The notes under the pieces: model-generated | Databases searched by the model: none | Told to the model about the DNA's origin: nothing | What the model saw: only the letters and a program-made list of their open reading frames with translations | NCBI GenBank assembly: GCA_959597175.1 | Contig: CAUFXM010000004.1 | Span: 62,001 to 126,000 of the forward strand | Origin: an uncultured Methanomassiliicoccales archaeon | Lineage (GTDB): Archaea; Thermoplasmatota; Thermoplasmata; Methanomassiliicoccales; Methanomethylophilaceae | Length of the DNA: 64,000 nt | Direction: 5' to 3' | Shown: piece after piece, positions 52,034 to 61,072 of the stretch | Position numbering within the stretch: position 1 is the stretch's first letter | Layout of the letters: each line of letters begins with the position of its first letter | Made by a program: the position numbers and the translations under genes

Positions 52034-53851
52034 TCAGTCCGTCTCCTCGGGCTCGAACTGGCTGTTGTAGAGGTCTGCGTAGAAACCACCCTCGGCCAGC
52101 AGCGAGTCGTGGGTGCCCTGCTCCACGATGTTCCCGTCCCTCATCACGAGGATGAGGTCCGAATTGCGGATGGTCGAGAGCCTGTGGGCGATCACGAAGG
52201 ACGTCCTCCCCTCGGAGAGCCTGTCCATCGCCTCCTGGATGACCCTCTCGGTCATGGTGTCCACCGAGCTGGTGGCCTCGTCCAGGATCAGCAGCGGTGA
52301 CCCGTCCACCATGGCGCGGGCGATCGTGATCTGCTGCTTCTGGCCCGCGGAGAGCGTGGCGTTGTCCCCGAGAACGGTGTCGTACCCGTCCGGGAGGGTC
52401 TGGATGTAGTGGTACAGGCCCACCGCCCTGCACACCTCGTCCAGTCTCTCGTCGGTGACGCCCTCCCTGCTGTAGACGATGTTCTCCCTGATGGTGCCCT
52501 CGAACAGCCAGGTGTCCTGGAGCACCATGCAGAACAGGTCGTGGACGTCCTCCCTCCTCATGCTGTTGACGGACACGCCGTCGATCAGGATGTCCCCGCT
52601 GGTGACGTCGTAGAAGCGCATCAGCAGGTTGACCATGGTGGTCTTCCCGGCGCCGGTGGGACCGACTATCGCCACCTTCTGGCCGGGGAGCACCTCGGCC
52701 GAGAACCCGTGGATGATCTCGCGGTCGGGGCTGTACCCGAAGTGGACGTCCCTGAACTCCACGTGCCCCCTGGCCTCCCCGATCCTGACGGACTTGCCGG
52801 ACTCGTCCTCCATCTCCGGCTCGTCCAGGAACTCGAAAACCCTCTCCGTCGCGGCGGCGACGGACTGCATGGATGCGAAGGCCTGGGATATCTGCGTAAG
52901 CGGCTGGCTGAACAGCCTCACGTACACGATGAAGGCCACGATGGTGCCGAAGGAGATCCCGCCGTTGACGTACTGGACCGCACCGACGATGCACACCATG
53001 ACGTATCCGAAGTTCCCGATGAAGTTCATGAACGGCTGCATCATGCCGCTCAGGAACTGCGACATGAAGTTGGACCTGAACAGGCTGTCGTTGATCCTGT
53101 CGAACTCCCGCTTCGCCTCGGCCTGTCCGCCGTAGGCGATGACGGTCTTGTGGCCGGCGTATATCTCCTCCACATGGCCGTTCATGTCTCCCAGGTCCTC
53201 CTGCTGGCGTGTGAAGTACTTCTGCGACCTGGACATGACCGCGAAGACGAACACGAACCCGACCAGGGACGAGAGGATCGCCGTCACCGCCAGGGTCACG
53301 TCGGTCCACAGCATCATGATGACGGACCCCACGAGCAGGGTCACCGCCGTGACCAACATGCTGATGCTCTGGTTCATCGACTGTCCGACCGTGTCCACGT
53401 CGTTGGTGACGCGGCTCATCACGTCGCCGGTGGAGCTGGTGTCGAAGTAGCGCAGCGGGAGCCTGTTGATCTTCCAGGAGATGTCCCTGCGGAAGTTGTA
53501 TGCGGTCTTCTGGGATACGGTGGCCATTATCCACTGCTGCACGAAGGTGAGGATGGCGCTCACCGCGTAGATCGCCACCAGGAGCATGGCGATGGAGACC
53601 ACCGCGTCCATGTCCATGTCGCCCCCGATCCCGGCCTGGATCAGGTCGGTCATGTCGCTGAGCAGGTTCGGCCCGGCCAGGGTGAGGACGGTGCCTATGC
53701 ATGCCATGACCACCGCCACGACGATGGGCACCCTGTAGCGGTGCATGTATCCGAACAGCCTGCCCCATGCTGCCCTGAAGTCGTCCGCCTTCTCGGTCGG
53801 CATCGCCGGACCGTGCCCGCGGGACCCTCTGCGCGCTCTGTCCCCGCTCAT
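52034..53851 (-). CDS. ABC exporter half-transporter (canonical ATP site subunit)
   Basis: A 605-residue protein: six membrane helices over residues 40-320, ATPase at 350-590. Walker A GPTGAGKTT, Q-loop VLQDTWLFEG, Walker B LLILDEATSSVD with the catalytic Glu, and switch His in FVIAHRLSTIRN. Its signature is LSAGQKQQ, a change from LSGGQ that in heterodimeric exporters faces the partner's degenerate site. The start ATG overlaps the partner's stop by 4 bp. An in-frame extension to 53908 is shadow. Forms a heterodimer with the next protein; multidrug or lipid export is likely. Confidence 0.9.
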   Translation of the reverse strand: MSGDRARRGSRGHGPAMPTEKADDFRAAWGRLFGYMHRYRVPIVVAVVMACIGTVLTLAGPNLLSDMTDLIQAGIGGDMDMDAVVSIAMLLVAIYAVSAILTFVQQWIMATVSQKTAYNFRRDISWKINRLPLRYFDTSSTGDVMSRVTNDVDTVGQSMNQSISMLVTAVTLLVGSVIMMLWTDVTLAVTAILSSLVGFVFVFAVMSRSQKYFTRQQEDLGDMNGHVEEIYAGHKTVIAYGGQAEAKREFDRINDSLFRSNFMSQFLSGMMQPFMNFIGNFGYVMVCIVGAVQYVNGGISFGTIVAFIVYVRLFSQPLTQISQAFASMQSVAAATERVFEFLDEPEMEDESGKSVRIGEARGHVEFRDVHFGYSPDREIIHGFSAEVLPGQKVAIVGPTGAGKTTMVNLLMRFYDVTSGDILIDGVSVNSMRREDVHDLFCMVLQDTWLFEGTIRENIVYSREGVTDERLDEVCRAVGLYHYIQTLPDGYDTVLGDNATLSAGQKQQITIARAMVDGSPLLILDEATSSVDTMTERVIQEAMDRLSEGRTSFVIAHRLSTIRNSDLILVMRDGNIVEQGTHDSLLAEGGFYADLYNSQFEPEETD

Positions 53852-55599
53852 AGTCCCAGCTCCTCCTCGGAAAGCTGCGACCGGGCGATCTCGAGGTACG
53901 CGGGGCATGTGCGCAGAAGCTCCTCGTGCCTGCCGATGCCGGCGACCTCGCCGTCCTTGACGACCACGATCCTGTCGGCGTCCATGATCGTGCCTATCCT
54001 CTGGGCGACGATCAGGGTGGTCGTGCCCGCGGTCTCCCTCCTAAGTGCGGCCCTGAGGGTCCTGTCGGTCCTGTAGTCCAGCGCCGAGAACGTGTCGTCG
54101 AAGATGTAGATCTCGGGCTTCCTGCACACGGCCCTCGCGATGGAGAGCCTCTGCTTCTGACCGCCGGAGAGGTTCGTCCCGCCCTGGGCGACCTCGTCCT
54201 CGTACCCCTTGGGCTTCGATTCGACGAAGTCCCTCGCCTGGGCGATCTCCACCGCCCTCCTGACGTCCTCGTCGGTCCTGTCCCCGGAGGTGTCCCCGTA
54301 CCTGACGTTCGATCCGATGGTGCCTCTGAACATGAAGGACCTCTGGGGGACGTACCCGAGCCTCGACCTGAGGTCCGAGAGCCTGTAGTCCCTGACGTCC
54401 ATCCCGTCCACCAGGACCTGCCCGGAGGTGGCGTCGTAGAACCTCGGGATGAGGTCGACTATCGTGGTCTTCCCGCTCCCGGTGGCGCCGATGAACGCGA
54501 CCGTCTCCCCCTTGGAGGCCTTGAAGCTGATGTTGCGGAGCACGTCGCCCCCGGCACCAGGGTACCTGAAGGAGACGTCCCTGAACTCGACGGTCCCGTC
54601 CATCCCCTCGGGCGGGGTGCCGGACCCGTCGGTTATGGACGGCTCGGTGCAGATCACCTCCTGTACGCGTCTGGAGGCGACCATGGCGCGCGGGAGGATC
54701 ATCAGGATGATGACCATCATGATGAACGCCATGACGATCTGCATCGCATAGGATGTGAACACCACCATGTCGGAGAACAGCGAAAGCGCCTCCGGGCCCG
54801 CTCCCGCCTGGTCGATGAGGATGGCGCCCACCCAGTAGATCGCCAGGGACAGGCCGTTCATGACAAGCATCATGACCGGCATGAGTCCCGCAAGCGCGCG
54901 GTTCGCCGACAGGTTGACGTCCGTGAGCTCGGAGTTCGCGCCGTCGAACTTGCCCTCCTGGTATCCTTCGGCGTTGTAAGCGCGGACAACGCGGATCCCC
55001 AAGAGGTTCTCCCTGGTGATCCTGTTCACGTTGTCGGTCAGCCCCTGGATCCTCTTGAACCTGGGGACCACGTAGAGCATGACGATCCCGATGGTGAGGA
55101 GGACAACCACGACGGCGGCGGCCGTGACGACCGACCACTCCCAGTTCTTGTCGGCGATCTTCATGACCGCCCACACGGCCATGATCGGGGCCCTGATGAC
55201 GATCATGAGCCCCATGGCGACGGTCATCTGGATCTGCGTGATGTCGTTGGTGGACCTTGTGATCAGGCTCGAGGTCGAGAACCTGTTCATCTCCTCGCTG
55301 GAGAACGACTGCACGCGGTCGAACTCCTTCTCGCGCATGGTCCTGGCAAGCGACGCCGCTATCAGCGCGGCCATGAATCCGACGGCGATGGACACCACCA
55401 GGCTGCCGAAGGCGCACAGGATCATCATCCCGCCATCGTGGTAGATGAGGTCCAGGTCCGTGTTGGGAAGGTTGAGCTGGGTGGTGATGCTGGACATGTA
55501 GCCCGGGATCTCCAGCTCGAGGTACACCATGATGGCGATCAGCACCGCGCATGCGGCGACCATCGCCCAGTCCCGAGCCTTCAGGTACTTCAGGATCAT
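53848..55599 (-). CDS. ABC exporter half-transporter (degenerate ATP site subunit)
   Basis: A 583-residue partner of the exporter above. Six helices over residues 15-300, ATPase at 335-575. Walker A GATGSGKTT and signature LSGGQKQRL are intact, but the Walker B end reads IFDDTFSALD (Asp where the catalytic Glu should be) and the switch region reads LIVAQRIGTI (Gln for His). This is the known asymmetry of TM287/288- and LmrCD-type heterodimers. It starts with an ATGA overlap to the 75-residue regulator-associated gene, tying exporter and regulator into one transcript. Confidence 0.9.
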   Translation of the reverse strand: MILKYLKARDWAMVAACAVLIAIMVYLELEIPGYMSSITTQLNLPNTDLDLIYHDGGMMILCAFGSLVVSIAVGFMAALIAASLARTMREKEFDRVQSFSSEEMNRFSTSSLITRSTNDITQIQMTVAMGLMIVIRAPIMAVWAVMKIADKNWEWSVVTAAAVVVVLLTIGIVMLYVVPRFKRIQGLTDNVNRITRENLLGIRVVRAYNAEGYQEGKFDGANSELTDVNLSANRALAGLMPVMMLVMNGLSLAIYWVGAILIDQAGAGPEALSLFSDMVVFTSYAMQIVMAFIMMVIILMILPRAMVASRRVQEVICTEPSITDGSGTPPEGMDGTVEFRDVSFRYPGAGGDVLRNISFKASKGETVAFIGATGSGKTTIVDLIPRFYDATSGQVLVDGMDVRDYRLSDLRSRLGYVPQRSFMFRGTIGSNVRYGDTSGDRTDEDVRRAVEIAQARDFVESKPKGYEDEVAQGGTNLSGGQKQRLSIARAVCRKPEIYIFDDTFSALDYRTDRTLRAALRRETAGTTTLIVAQRIGTIMDADRIVVVKDGEVAGIGRHEELLRTCPAYLEIARSQLSEEELGL

Positions 55600-55823
55600 T
55601 GCGTCCCTCCTGCCGTGTTGATGGAGCTCAGGAAGCTCCTGACGGCAGGTGCGGCTATGATCCGCCCGTAGACCGTCGCCTTCTCCACGGTGGCCCTGAC
55701 CAGTTCCTCGGACACGTCCTCGTCGGCGTATACGATGCCTATCGCCGAGATGGATATCCTCCCTCCGGAGTCTCTGACAGCCTCCAGGTTCTTCCTGTGG
55801 AGCCTCACGGCGTCAAAGCGCAT
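55596..55823 (-). CDS. Regulator-associated mini-protein, copy A
   Basis: A 75-residue protein, MRFDAVRLHRKNLEAVRDSG to SINTAGGTQ. It is clearly homologous to the protein at 56480-56710: both share VRLxRKxLE, a YADEDxSxELV core, and TV/TI..VYG.I....VR..L. No known domain is recognised; the fold looks like beta-alpha-beta. It overlaps the upstream winged-helix gene by 11 bp and the exporter gene by 4 bp, so it is translated between regulator and transporter. It could be a ligand- or protein-sensing partner of the regulator. Confidence 0.7.
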   Translation of the reverse strand: MRFDAVRLHRKNLEAVRDSGGRISISAIGIVYADEDVSEELVRATVEKATVYGRIIAAPAVRSFLSSINTAGGTQ

Positions 55824-56370
55824 CCTCTCCCTCCTGCGTCGGCGGTGTGACGACCGCCGCGAATGTGTGCATCCTCTGCTCATCGGATGTGCGGCTGAGG
55901 TGCGGCCGGATGACATCCCGGATCCCTGCCGCCATCCGCTCGAGCTCCTCCGCGGTGGCGAATATGGGCAGGGCCACGAACATGGACCCGTCCCTGGCGA
56001 TGTCCGCATCCTCGCGTCTGGCGTAGCTCTCGAACTCCTTCAGCAGGTTGAACGTGAAGCCCTCGAACATCCTGCAGTACCCCTCCAGGTCGTTTCTGCC
56101 GATCATCTCGGCGTCGAAGTCCCTCAGGCTGTCGCTGACATCGTAGGTCCTCTCGGTCATGGCCCTGACCTTGTTCTCCGAGACGACGGCCAGTATGCCG
56201 TTCTCCTCCATGTTCCTAAGGAGCCTGTAGAGCGTCGTCTGGGGGATGCCCACCCCGGCCGAGATCATCTGCTTTGCCGTCATGGGTCCGTTGTCCTTCA
56301 GCACCATCAGTATCCTCAGCTTGGCGCTGTTGCCGATGCATTGGTGGATGCCTACAGATTGCGCTGTCAT
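55813..56370 (-). CDS. Winged-helix regulator, copy A (ArsR/HTH_20-like)
   Basis: A 185-residue regulator. The DNA-binding part is residues 8-75: HQCIGNSAKLRILMVLKDNG, PMTAKQMISAGVGIPQTTLYRLLRNMEENGIL. The rest is a helical ligand/dimer domain (RDFDAEMIGRNDLEGYCRMFEGFTFNLLKEFESYA) with a distal beta strand (GSMFVALPIFATAEELERM). Start ATG 56370 is fixed by a TATA box (catttaata near 56398) 27 nt upstream; longer frames are not supported. A palindrome abuts the TATA box, suggesting self-repression. It heads the ABC exporter transcript. Confidence 0.8.
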   Translation of the reverse strand: MTAQSVGIHQCIGNSAKLRILMVLKDNGPMTAKQMISAGVGIPQTTLYRLLRNMEENGILAVVSENKVRAMTERTYDVSDSLRDFDAEMIGRNDLEGYCRMFEGFTFNLLKEFESYARREDADIARDGSMFVALPIFATAEELERMAAGIRDVIRPHLSRTSDEQRMHTFAAVVTPPTQEGEDAL

Positions 56371-56393
56371 GTGTGAGGCCAGGATGGGGTCTC

Positions 56394-56418
56394 TATTAAA
56401 TGTTTCCAAAATGGGAAC
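56394..56418 (-). promoter_or_regulatory. TATA box and abutting operator of regulator copy A
   Basis: On the minus strand, gttcccattttggaaac (56402-56418) is an inverted repeat with one mismatch. It touches the TATA element catttaata (about 56394-56402) on its upstream side, where a bound repressor would block TFB or TBP. Confidence 0.55.
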
Positions 56419-56458
56419 GTATCCATCGAAGAATATTGCCGAGATGGGAAAATGTGGA

Positions 56459-56475
56459 GGGGGAGGGCCGCCCCC
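56459..56475 (-). terminator. GC-rich hairpin after mini-protein copy B
   Basis: ggggg-agggccg-ccccc forms a 5-bp all-GC stem directly after the stop at 56480, separating module B from module A. A tccacattttccc tail follows on the minus strand. Confidence 0.5.
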
Positions 56476-56479
56476 GGTG

Positions 56480-56710
56480 TCAGATCGCGCTGACATCCAG
56501 GAGGGCCGCCCTCACATCCTTGTTGCCGAGGATGCTCCCGTAGATCCTGGTGCTGGAGATGGTCTCCTTGACGAGCTCGGGTGAGATGTCCTCGTCAGCA
56601 TACAGCATGCCGACCACCTCGATGTCTTTCTTCTCCCCGGTCTCCTTGAGCTTCTCAAGGTCCTTGCGTCTGAGCCTCACAATGCGAAAGTTGGTGAATT
56701 TGGGCATCAT
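56480..56710 (-). CDS. Regulator-associated mini-protein, copy B
   Basis: A 76-residue paralogue of copy A, reading FRIVRLRRKDLEKLKETG, then MLYADEDISPELVKETI and RIYGSILGNKDVRAALLDV. About half the positions match copy A by eye, with the YADED core fully conserved. The start ATG 56710 overlaps the regulator stop (ATGATG...TGA, 4 bp), or the second ATG at 56707 is used. No known domain. The strict pairing with a winged-helix gene in both copies points to a functional two-component unit. Confidence 0.7.
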   Translation of the reverse strand: MMPKFTNFRIVRLRRKDLEKLKETGEKKDIEVVGMLYADEDISPELVKETISSTRIYGSILGNKDVRAALLDVSAI

Positions 56711-57264
56711 TTGACCTCCTTGAAATCCCTGCTCGGAGGCGCGGAGACCAGGGCGATCGTCCTGAGCTCCTGCTCCTCGGACCTGCGCACCTGCGCCGGA
56801 CCGAGAACCTCCATTATCTTGTCCATGTAGTCGTTCAGTTCCTCTGGTGTGGCGTAGACCGGCACGGCTACGAAGCCGGTGGCGTCCCTCTTGTAGTCGG
56901 CGAATCCGCTGGCGGCGTAGTACTCGAACCTCCTCAGGAGGTTGAACACGAATCCCATGAACAGCCTGCAGTAGGACTCGCCGTCCCTGCTGCCGATGTC
57001 CTCCTCGAGCCTCTCCGTCAGCGACCGGTTGAAGTAGTACGTCTTCTCGACGACCGCCCTCACCTTGGTCTCCGAGACCATCTCGATTACCCCTGCCTGC
57101 TCCATGCTCTTCAGGGCGCGGTACAGGGATGCCGGCGGTATCCGAGGGTCCTCCTGGAGTATCTGCTTGGGGGTCATGGGGCCGAACTCCCTCATCAGCA
57201 TCATCACACGGGCCTTCAGCGGATTGCCTATGCAATCCACCAGGGACTCCACGCTCACTGCCAT
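56707..57264 (-). CDS. Winged-helix regulator, copy B (ArsR/HTH_20-like)
   Basis: A 185-residue paralogue of copy A, same length. Winged helix: VDCIGNPLKARVMMLMREFG, PMTPKQILQEDPRIPPASLYRALKSMEQAGVI. The effector half (RLEEDIGSRDGESYCRLFMGFVFNLLRRFEYYA, then GFVAVPVYATPEELNDYM) matches copy A closely in layout. TATA gttatatac (near 57291) is 27 nt before ATG 57264, so leaderless. A perfect 17-bp palindrome abuts the TATA box. Module B lies directly downstream of the MMPL exporter gene, on the same strand, with a terminator in between. Confidence 0.8.
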   Translation of the reverse strand: MAVSVESLVDCIGNPLKARVMMLMREFGPMTPKQILQEDPRIPPASLYRALKSMEQAGVIEMVSETKVRAVVEKTYYFNRSLTERLEEDIGSRDGESYCRLFMGFVFNLLRRFEYYAASGFADYKRDATGFVAVPVYATPEELNDYMDKIMEVLGPAQVRRSEEQELRTIALVSAPPSRDFKEVK

Positions 57265-57286
57265 GTCAGACCGATAATGTTCTCTC

Positions 57287-57312
57287 GTATATAACGTTAT
57301 CAATATGATAAC
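57287..57312 (-). promoter_or_regulatory. TATA box and perfect palindrome of regulator copy B
   Basis: gttatca-ata-tgataac (57296-57312) is a perfect 17-bp palindrome whose edge touches the TATA element gttatatac (57287-57296). The arrangement is the same as at copy A, although the operator sequence differs (gttatca versus gttccca arms). Confidence 0.65.
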
Positions 57313-57406
57313 AGAATCATCCGTGGAATGTTCCAATCGCGATACGGTCCGTTTTCCAGGATGATGTGCAGTCGGTGCAGAAAGGGGAAGAGGTTTGTGG
57401 GAAGAC

Positions 57407-57422
57407 GGGAGGGCGGCCTCCC
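57407..57422 (-). terminator. Hairpin after the MMPL exporter gene
   Basis: gggagg-gcgg-cctccc forms a perfect 6-bp stem 9 nt after the stop at 57431; a pyrimidine-rich cgtcttcccac follows on the minus strand. Confidence 0.55.
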
Positions 57423-57430
57423 TGTTTGGT

Positions 57431-60223
57431 TCACTGCTCGGTGTTCTCCGTCTCGTGGGAGCCGATCCTCTGGAGGAACCTGGGTCCCTTCCAGTTCCAA
57501 TCGCCCAGCAGGTGCATGACCGCGGGGACGATGTACGTCCTCACGATGAGCGCGTCCACCAGGATGGCGAAGCACAGGGCGAATCCGAACTGCTGGAGCA
57601 TGCCCATGGAGGACAGCATCAGCGTGCCGAAGGCGCCGCCCATGATCAGGCCGCAGATGGTGATGACCGAGCCGGAATGGACCACCGCGTGGTGGATGGC
57701 CTCGTCGTTGCTCATGCCGTTGGCGCGCACGTTCTCCTTGATCCTAGTGGTGAGCAGGATGTCGTAGTCCATGCCCAGTCCGAGGCAGATGACCAGCAGG
57801 ATGAGCGGGATCAGCCAGGTGACCTCGTCGCCGAAGATCAGATGGGTGGCCGCCAGGGTCCAGCAGATGCTCATGAGGATGGTGGCGACGGACCTGAACG
57901 GGATGGTGTATGACCTCATCACGAAGAACAGGAGGATGATGATCAGTATGATCACCAGGACCTCGATCATCGTGAACTCCCCGGAGATGATCTCGGAGAT
58001 GTCGTACATGACCACTGCCGTTCCGGTCACCCACGAGGCGGTTATGCCATCGGTTGATGAGACGTAGTCGTTCACCACGCCCTGCATGTACGCGATGGAA
58101 TCCATGGAGATGGGGGCCATGGCGGCGGCATGGGTGGATGCCGAGACCTTAACGTAGTTGGCTGACAGCTGCGTCTCAGCGGTCACCTCCGTGGTGGAGG
58201 CATCGAACTGGGCGAACTCCCCGCCGATGTTACCCAGGTTGACGTTCACCAGGTAGTCCAGGGTGCCCGCGCCGGTCATGACGATGAGGGCATCGACGAC
58301 GTTCTCGTTGGTCGTGCCGAGGAGCTGGAAGGCGCCGTTGTTGTACAGGTTGGAGAACGTGATCTCGTACCCCAGGATGCCGGCAAGGTCCTGATAGGGC
58401 TCCAGGAACGATGCCATCTCGTCGTCGAACGCGCCCTGGCTGATGTACGATGCGTACTGCTCCCTCATCGACGGGATCGCCATTTCCAGGACCATGGCGT
58501 TGGAGGAGTTGTCCCCGACAGCCAGGAGCTGGGATGCGGACAGGACCTCGCTCCCCCTGGTCACCAGCGACATTATGTCTCCGCCGCTGATGTCTATGCC
58601 CAGGGAACTCATGGCCTCGGTCGTGTATTCGTCCCACATGAAGATCCTGGAGACGGAGGATATGTTGTTGTCCGGATCGTTGTCGATGGTGTCCAGGGTC
58701 GAATCCAGAGACGATGCCAGGCCGCCTGTCCATGAGGTCGTCCATTGCAACGTCCAGTTAGGTTCCCCCGTGACTGGGTTTGTGAGCGACCCGGTCAACG
58801 GGTCGGGCATCACGGTGATGGTGGCGATCGGATCGTCGTACTCGAGGACGACGTAGTCCGGGTAGATGATGCCCTGGTCGGCGTACTCCCCGAGGAGTTC
58901 CATTCCGCTCTCGGAGTCGCCGGTCATCAGGGAGCTCGTCATGTCGTAGGATGTCTCCGAGGTCAGTGCCACGTATGCGCAAGGGACCGTTATCAGAACG
59001 GCCACGACGGTGATGGCCTTCGCATGCCTCAGCGTGAACCTGGAGTTCTTCTCGAAGTAGGCGTGCCCGACGCGGCTGCACCAGGCGAACCATCCCCTGG
59101 TGGCCTTGCCGCCCTCCTTATAGGCGTCCATCTTTGTTGGCCAGAATATCCTGTCCCCGGCCACGTTGATGAGCGAGGGGATGAATGTGAGTGCCGCCAG
59201 CAGGGCGACCACGATTCCCAGGGCGAGACATATGCCCATGGTGGAGATCATGCTGAACGAGCAGATCGACATGGCGCCGAACCCGATGATGACGGACGCT
59301 CCGGAGATGGTGATGGACTCGCCTGCCCATTTGATGGCGCTGTGCAGGGCATCGTGATGGTCCTTCCCGTCACGCCTCTCCTCTCTGTAGCGGGCGAGGA
59401 TGAAGATGCAGTAGTCGCACCCGGCGCCCATCATGGACACCAGTAGCATGACCTCCGTGACGAAGAATATGTCCATCACGTACATCAGGCCGTAGATCAG
59501 GCCCATGGTCACCGCGAATGCCACGCCCATCGTCACGGGAGGCATGGCCGAGGTGATGAACGAGCGGAAGAACAGACCCACGAGAACCAGGATCATCAGC
59601 ACGGTGAAGACATCGATGTGGGAGATGTCCTCCATCGCTCCGGTCTCCATGTCGTAGGAGACCGCGGGCATTCCCGTGAGGTATACGGGGACCTCGCCGT
59701 TGACATCGTTCTCAGCGAGAAGGGTGTTTATCTGCTCCCTGAGCACGGGGGTGTCGTCTATCACGGAGCCGGTCCAGTTCGCGGTGTCGTAGGACAGCAT
59801 CAGCATTATGATCCCGGAGCCGTCCTCACGGGGATTAGTGTCCGATGTGTCGATCCCTGTGATGTTTACTATCTTGGTGTACTCCGCCCCGTCTGTTTCG
59901 AACGTGAAGTATCCTTTGTTCACGGCGTCTGTCAGGACGGCCTCCACATCCATCGCCTGATCGTGCTCCGCCTCGCTGCCGTACCCTATCACGAGTATCG
60001 GCATTGATGACGAATCTGCGGACGACGATGGGAAGTAGGTCCCGATTATCTCGAGACCCTCCATCGATTCCGATTCTTCGATGCCCATCTCGTTCATGTC
60101 GTAGCTCATGTTGCCGAACGCCTGGATGGCGGGATAGGCGGCTACCAGGAGCACGACTATCCAGGCTACAAGGATGAGCTTCGAATGTTTGATGATGGCA
60201 TCGGCCAGTCTGTCGTATGCCAT
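57431..60223 (-). CDS. MMPL/RND-superfamily exporter
   Basis: A 930-residue transporter with two RND halves. Helix 1 at residues 15-35 (LILVAWIVVLLVAAYPAI), an external domain to about 200, then six helices (FTVLMILVLVGLFFRSF; MSICSFSMISTMGICLALGI). The second external loop spans about 400-680, followed by helices to the C-terminus, including CLGLGMDYDILLTTRIKEN, which with MMGAGCDYCIFILARYREE in the first half holds the proton-relay Asp-Tyr pairs of MMPL proteins. TATA cttatatac lies 25 nt before the ATG. The substrate may be lipid or drug; its location beside two efflux-type regulator modules favours xenobiotic export. Confidence 0.9.
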   Translation of the reverse strand: MAYDRLADAIIKHSKLILVAWIVVLLVAAYPAIQAFGNMSYDMNEMGIEESESMEGLEIIGTYFPSSSADSSSMPILVIGYGSEAEHDQAMDVEAVLTDAVNKGYFTFETDGAEYTKIVNITGIDTSDTNPREDGSGIIMLMLSYDTANWTGSVIDDTPVLREQINTLLAENDVNGEVPVYLTGMPAVSYDMETGAMEDISHIDVFTVLMILVLVGLFFRSFITSAMPPVTMGVAFAVTMGLIYGLMYVMDIFFVTEVMLLVSMMGAGCDYCIFILARYREERRDGKDHHDALHSAIKWAGESITISGASVIIGFGAMSICSFSMISTMGICLALGIVVALLAALTFIPSLINVAGDRIFWPTKMDAYKEGGKATRGWFAWCSRVGHAYFEKNSRFTLRHAKAITVVAVLITVPCAYVALTSETSYDMTSSLMTGDSESGMELLGEYADQGIIYPDYVVLEYDDPIATITVMPDPLTGSLTNPVTGEPNWTLQWTTSWTGGLASSLDSTLDTIDNDPDNNISSVSRIFMWDEYTTEAMSSLGIDISGGDIMSLVTRGSEVLSASQLLAVGDNSSNAMVLEMAIPSMREQYASYISQGAFDDEMASFLEPYQDLAGILGYEITFSNLYNNGAFQLLGTTNENVVDALIVMTGAGTLDYLVNVNLGNIGGEFAQFDASTTEVTAETQLSANYVKVSASTHAAAMAPISMDSIAYMQGVVNDYVSSTDGITASWVTGTAVVMYDISEIISGEFTMIEVLVIILIIILLFFVMRSYTIPFRSVATILMSICWTLAATHLIFGDEVTWLIPLILLVICLGLGMDYDILLTTRIKENVRANGMSNDEAIHHAVVHSGSVITICGLIMGGAFGTLMLSSMGMLQQFGFALCFAILVDALIVRTYIVPAVMHLLGDWNWKGPRFLQRIGSHETENTEQ

Positions 60224-60233
60224 GAGGGATTGA

Positions 60234-60252
60234 ACAACCTGTTGTATATAAG
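60234..60252 (-). promoter_or_regulatory. Promoter and palindrome of the MMPL exporter gene
   Basis: The TATA element (cttatatac on the minus strand, about 60244-60252) is followed downstream by acaac-ct-gttgt (60234-60245), a 12-bp palindrome lying between TATA and the start codon, near the transcription start. This is a repressor-type position. Confidence 0.5.
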
Positions 60253-60315
60253 GCCCTTCACAGTTCCTTAGAGTCGCACGTTCTATTGCGAATTCGGGCG
60301 CTACAGGCAGGTGCC

Positions 60316-60967
60316 TCAGAGATGCTGGGTCGCAGCGGTGACCGGTGCGAAGACCAGGATCGCCGGGCCCCCGGTGACCACGAAGTCCACCGTGGGATGG
60401 CCGTCCAATAGGGAGAACCTCACGTTGTCCGGTCGGCGCCGGCCATGGCGACCAAGATCCCCAGCTCGCAGGTCATCCCTTTGTCGTGGGCTCCGATGAA
60501 AATGTTCCGTTCATCCGGCCCCTGCCAGGTCTAGATATCGTTCCCGACGACGATAGATGCCGTCCCGCCCGCGGGGACGCCCTCTGCGAGCTGGCACTCG
60601 CCACGGTCTGTGACGAGCGTCAGCGTCTCGCCGAACAGCTCGGTGTCGGCGTCGTAGCCGAACCTCCAGACGGCGTGGCTCCACTGCGCGTACAGGATGA
60701 CCTGTCCGCCAGATATGTCCAGGTGTCTCCGGGCATGTGCCAGGCACCGCTCCCGTCGGCGGATGTGCTCCATCCGGTGAAGGCGAAGCCGTCGTGCTGG
60801 GACCGACACTCCGCCACGACGTCGCCGTCGGAGGAGTACATGTCGAGGATGTCGCCGGCGTCCCTGTAGACTACGTCCCCGTCGTCGTCCCAGGTGATGA
60901 CGTACGCTGCCGTCACCACAACCATCACGGCCACGATGACGGCGACCGCTGCTAGTGCCTTCCCCAT
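60316..60967 (-). pseudogene. Decayed exported protein gene with InlB-like repeat
   Basis: Read from ATG 60967: a signal/anchor (AVAVIVAVMVVVTAAYVI), then DGFAFTGWSTSADGSGAWHMPGDTW. The repeat then continues only in another frame as LDISGGQVILYAQWS (frameshift near 60720). That frame reads to NDI, meets TAG at 60531, and continues plausibly as ERNIFIGAHDKGMTCELGIL. After a TGA near 60435 a third frame continues DGHPTVDFVVTGGPAILVF to a stop at 60316. Two frameshifts and one in-frame amber indicate decay, or several sequencing errors. The FTGW...LYAQW unit is an InlB/Flg_new-type repeat seen in methanogen surface proteins. Confidence 0.65.
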
Positions 60968-61072
60968 GGGAGGTGGATCGTACGGTCCTTACCTAAAGGA
61001 AGGCAGACAGGCACGCGCGCGTGCGCTTCTAAAATGCTTTATATCGTCCCCAACTACCCAGTCCCGTTAGCC

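Noticed and set aside
50817..53768. 983-residue open frame on the minus strand
   Set aside because: Out-of-frame reading across the symporter and ABC exporter genes; low-complexity Arg/His/Gly composition.
60531..60533. In-frame TAG as a functional pyrrolysine codon
   Set aside because: The surrounding gene also needs two frameshifts to be read, so decay or sequence error explains it better than programmed readthrough; kept only as a check item.
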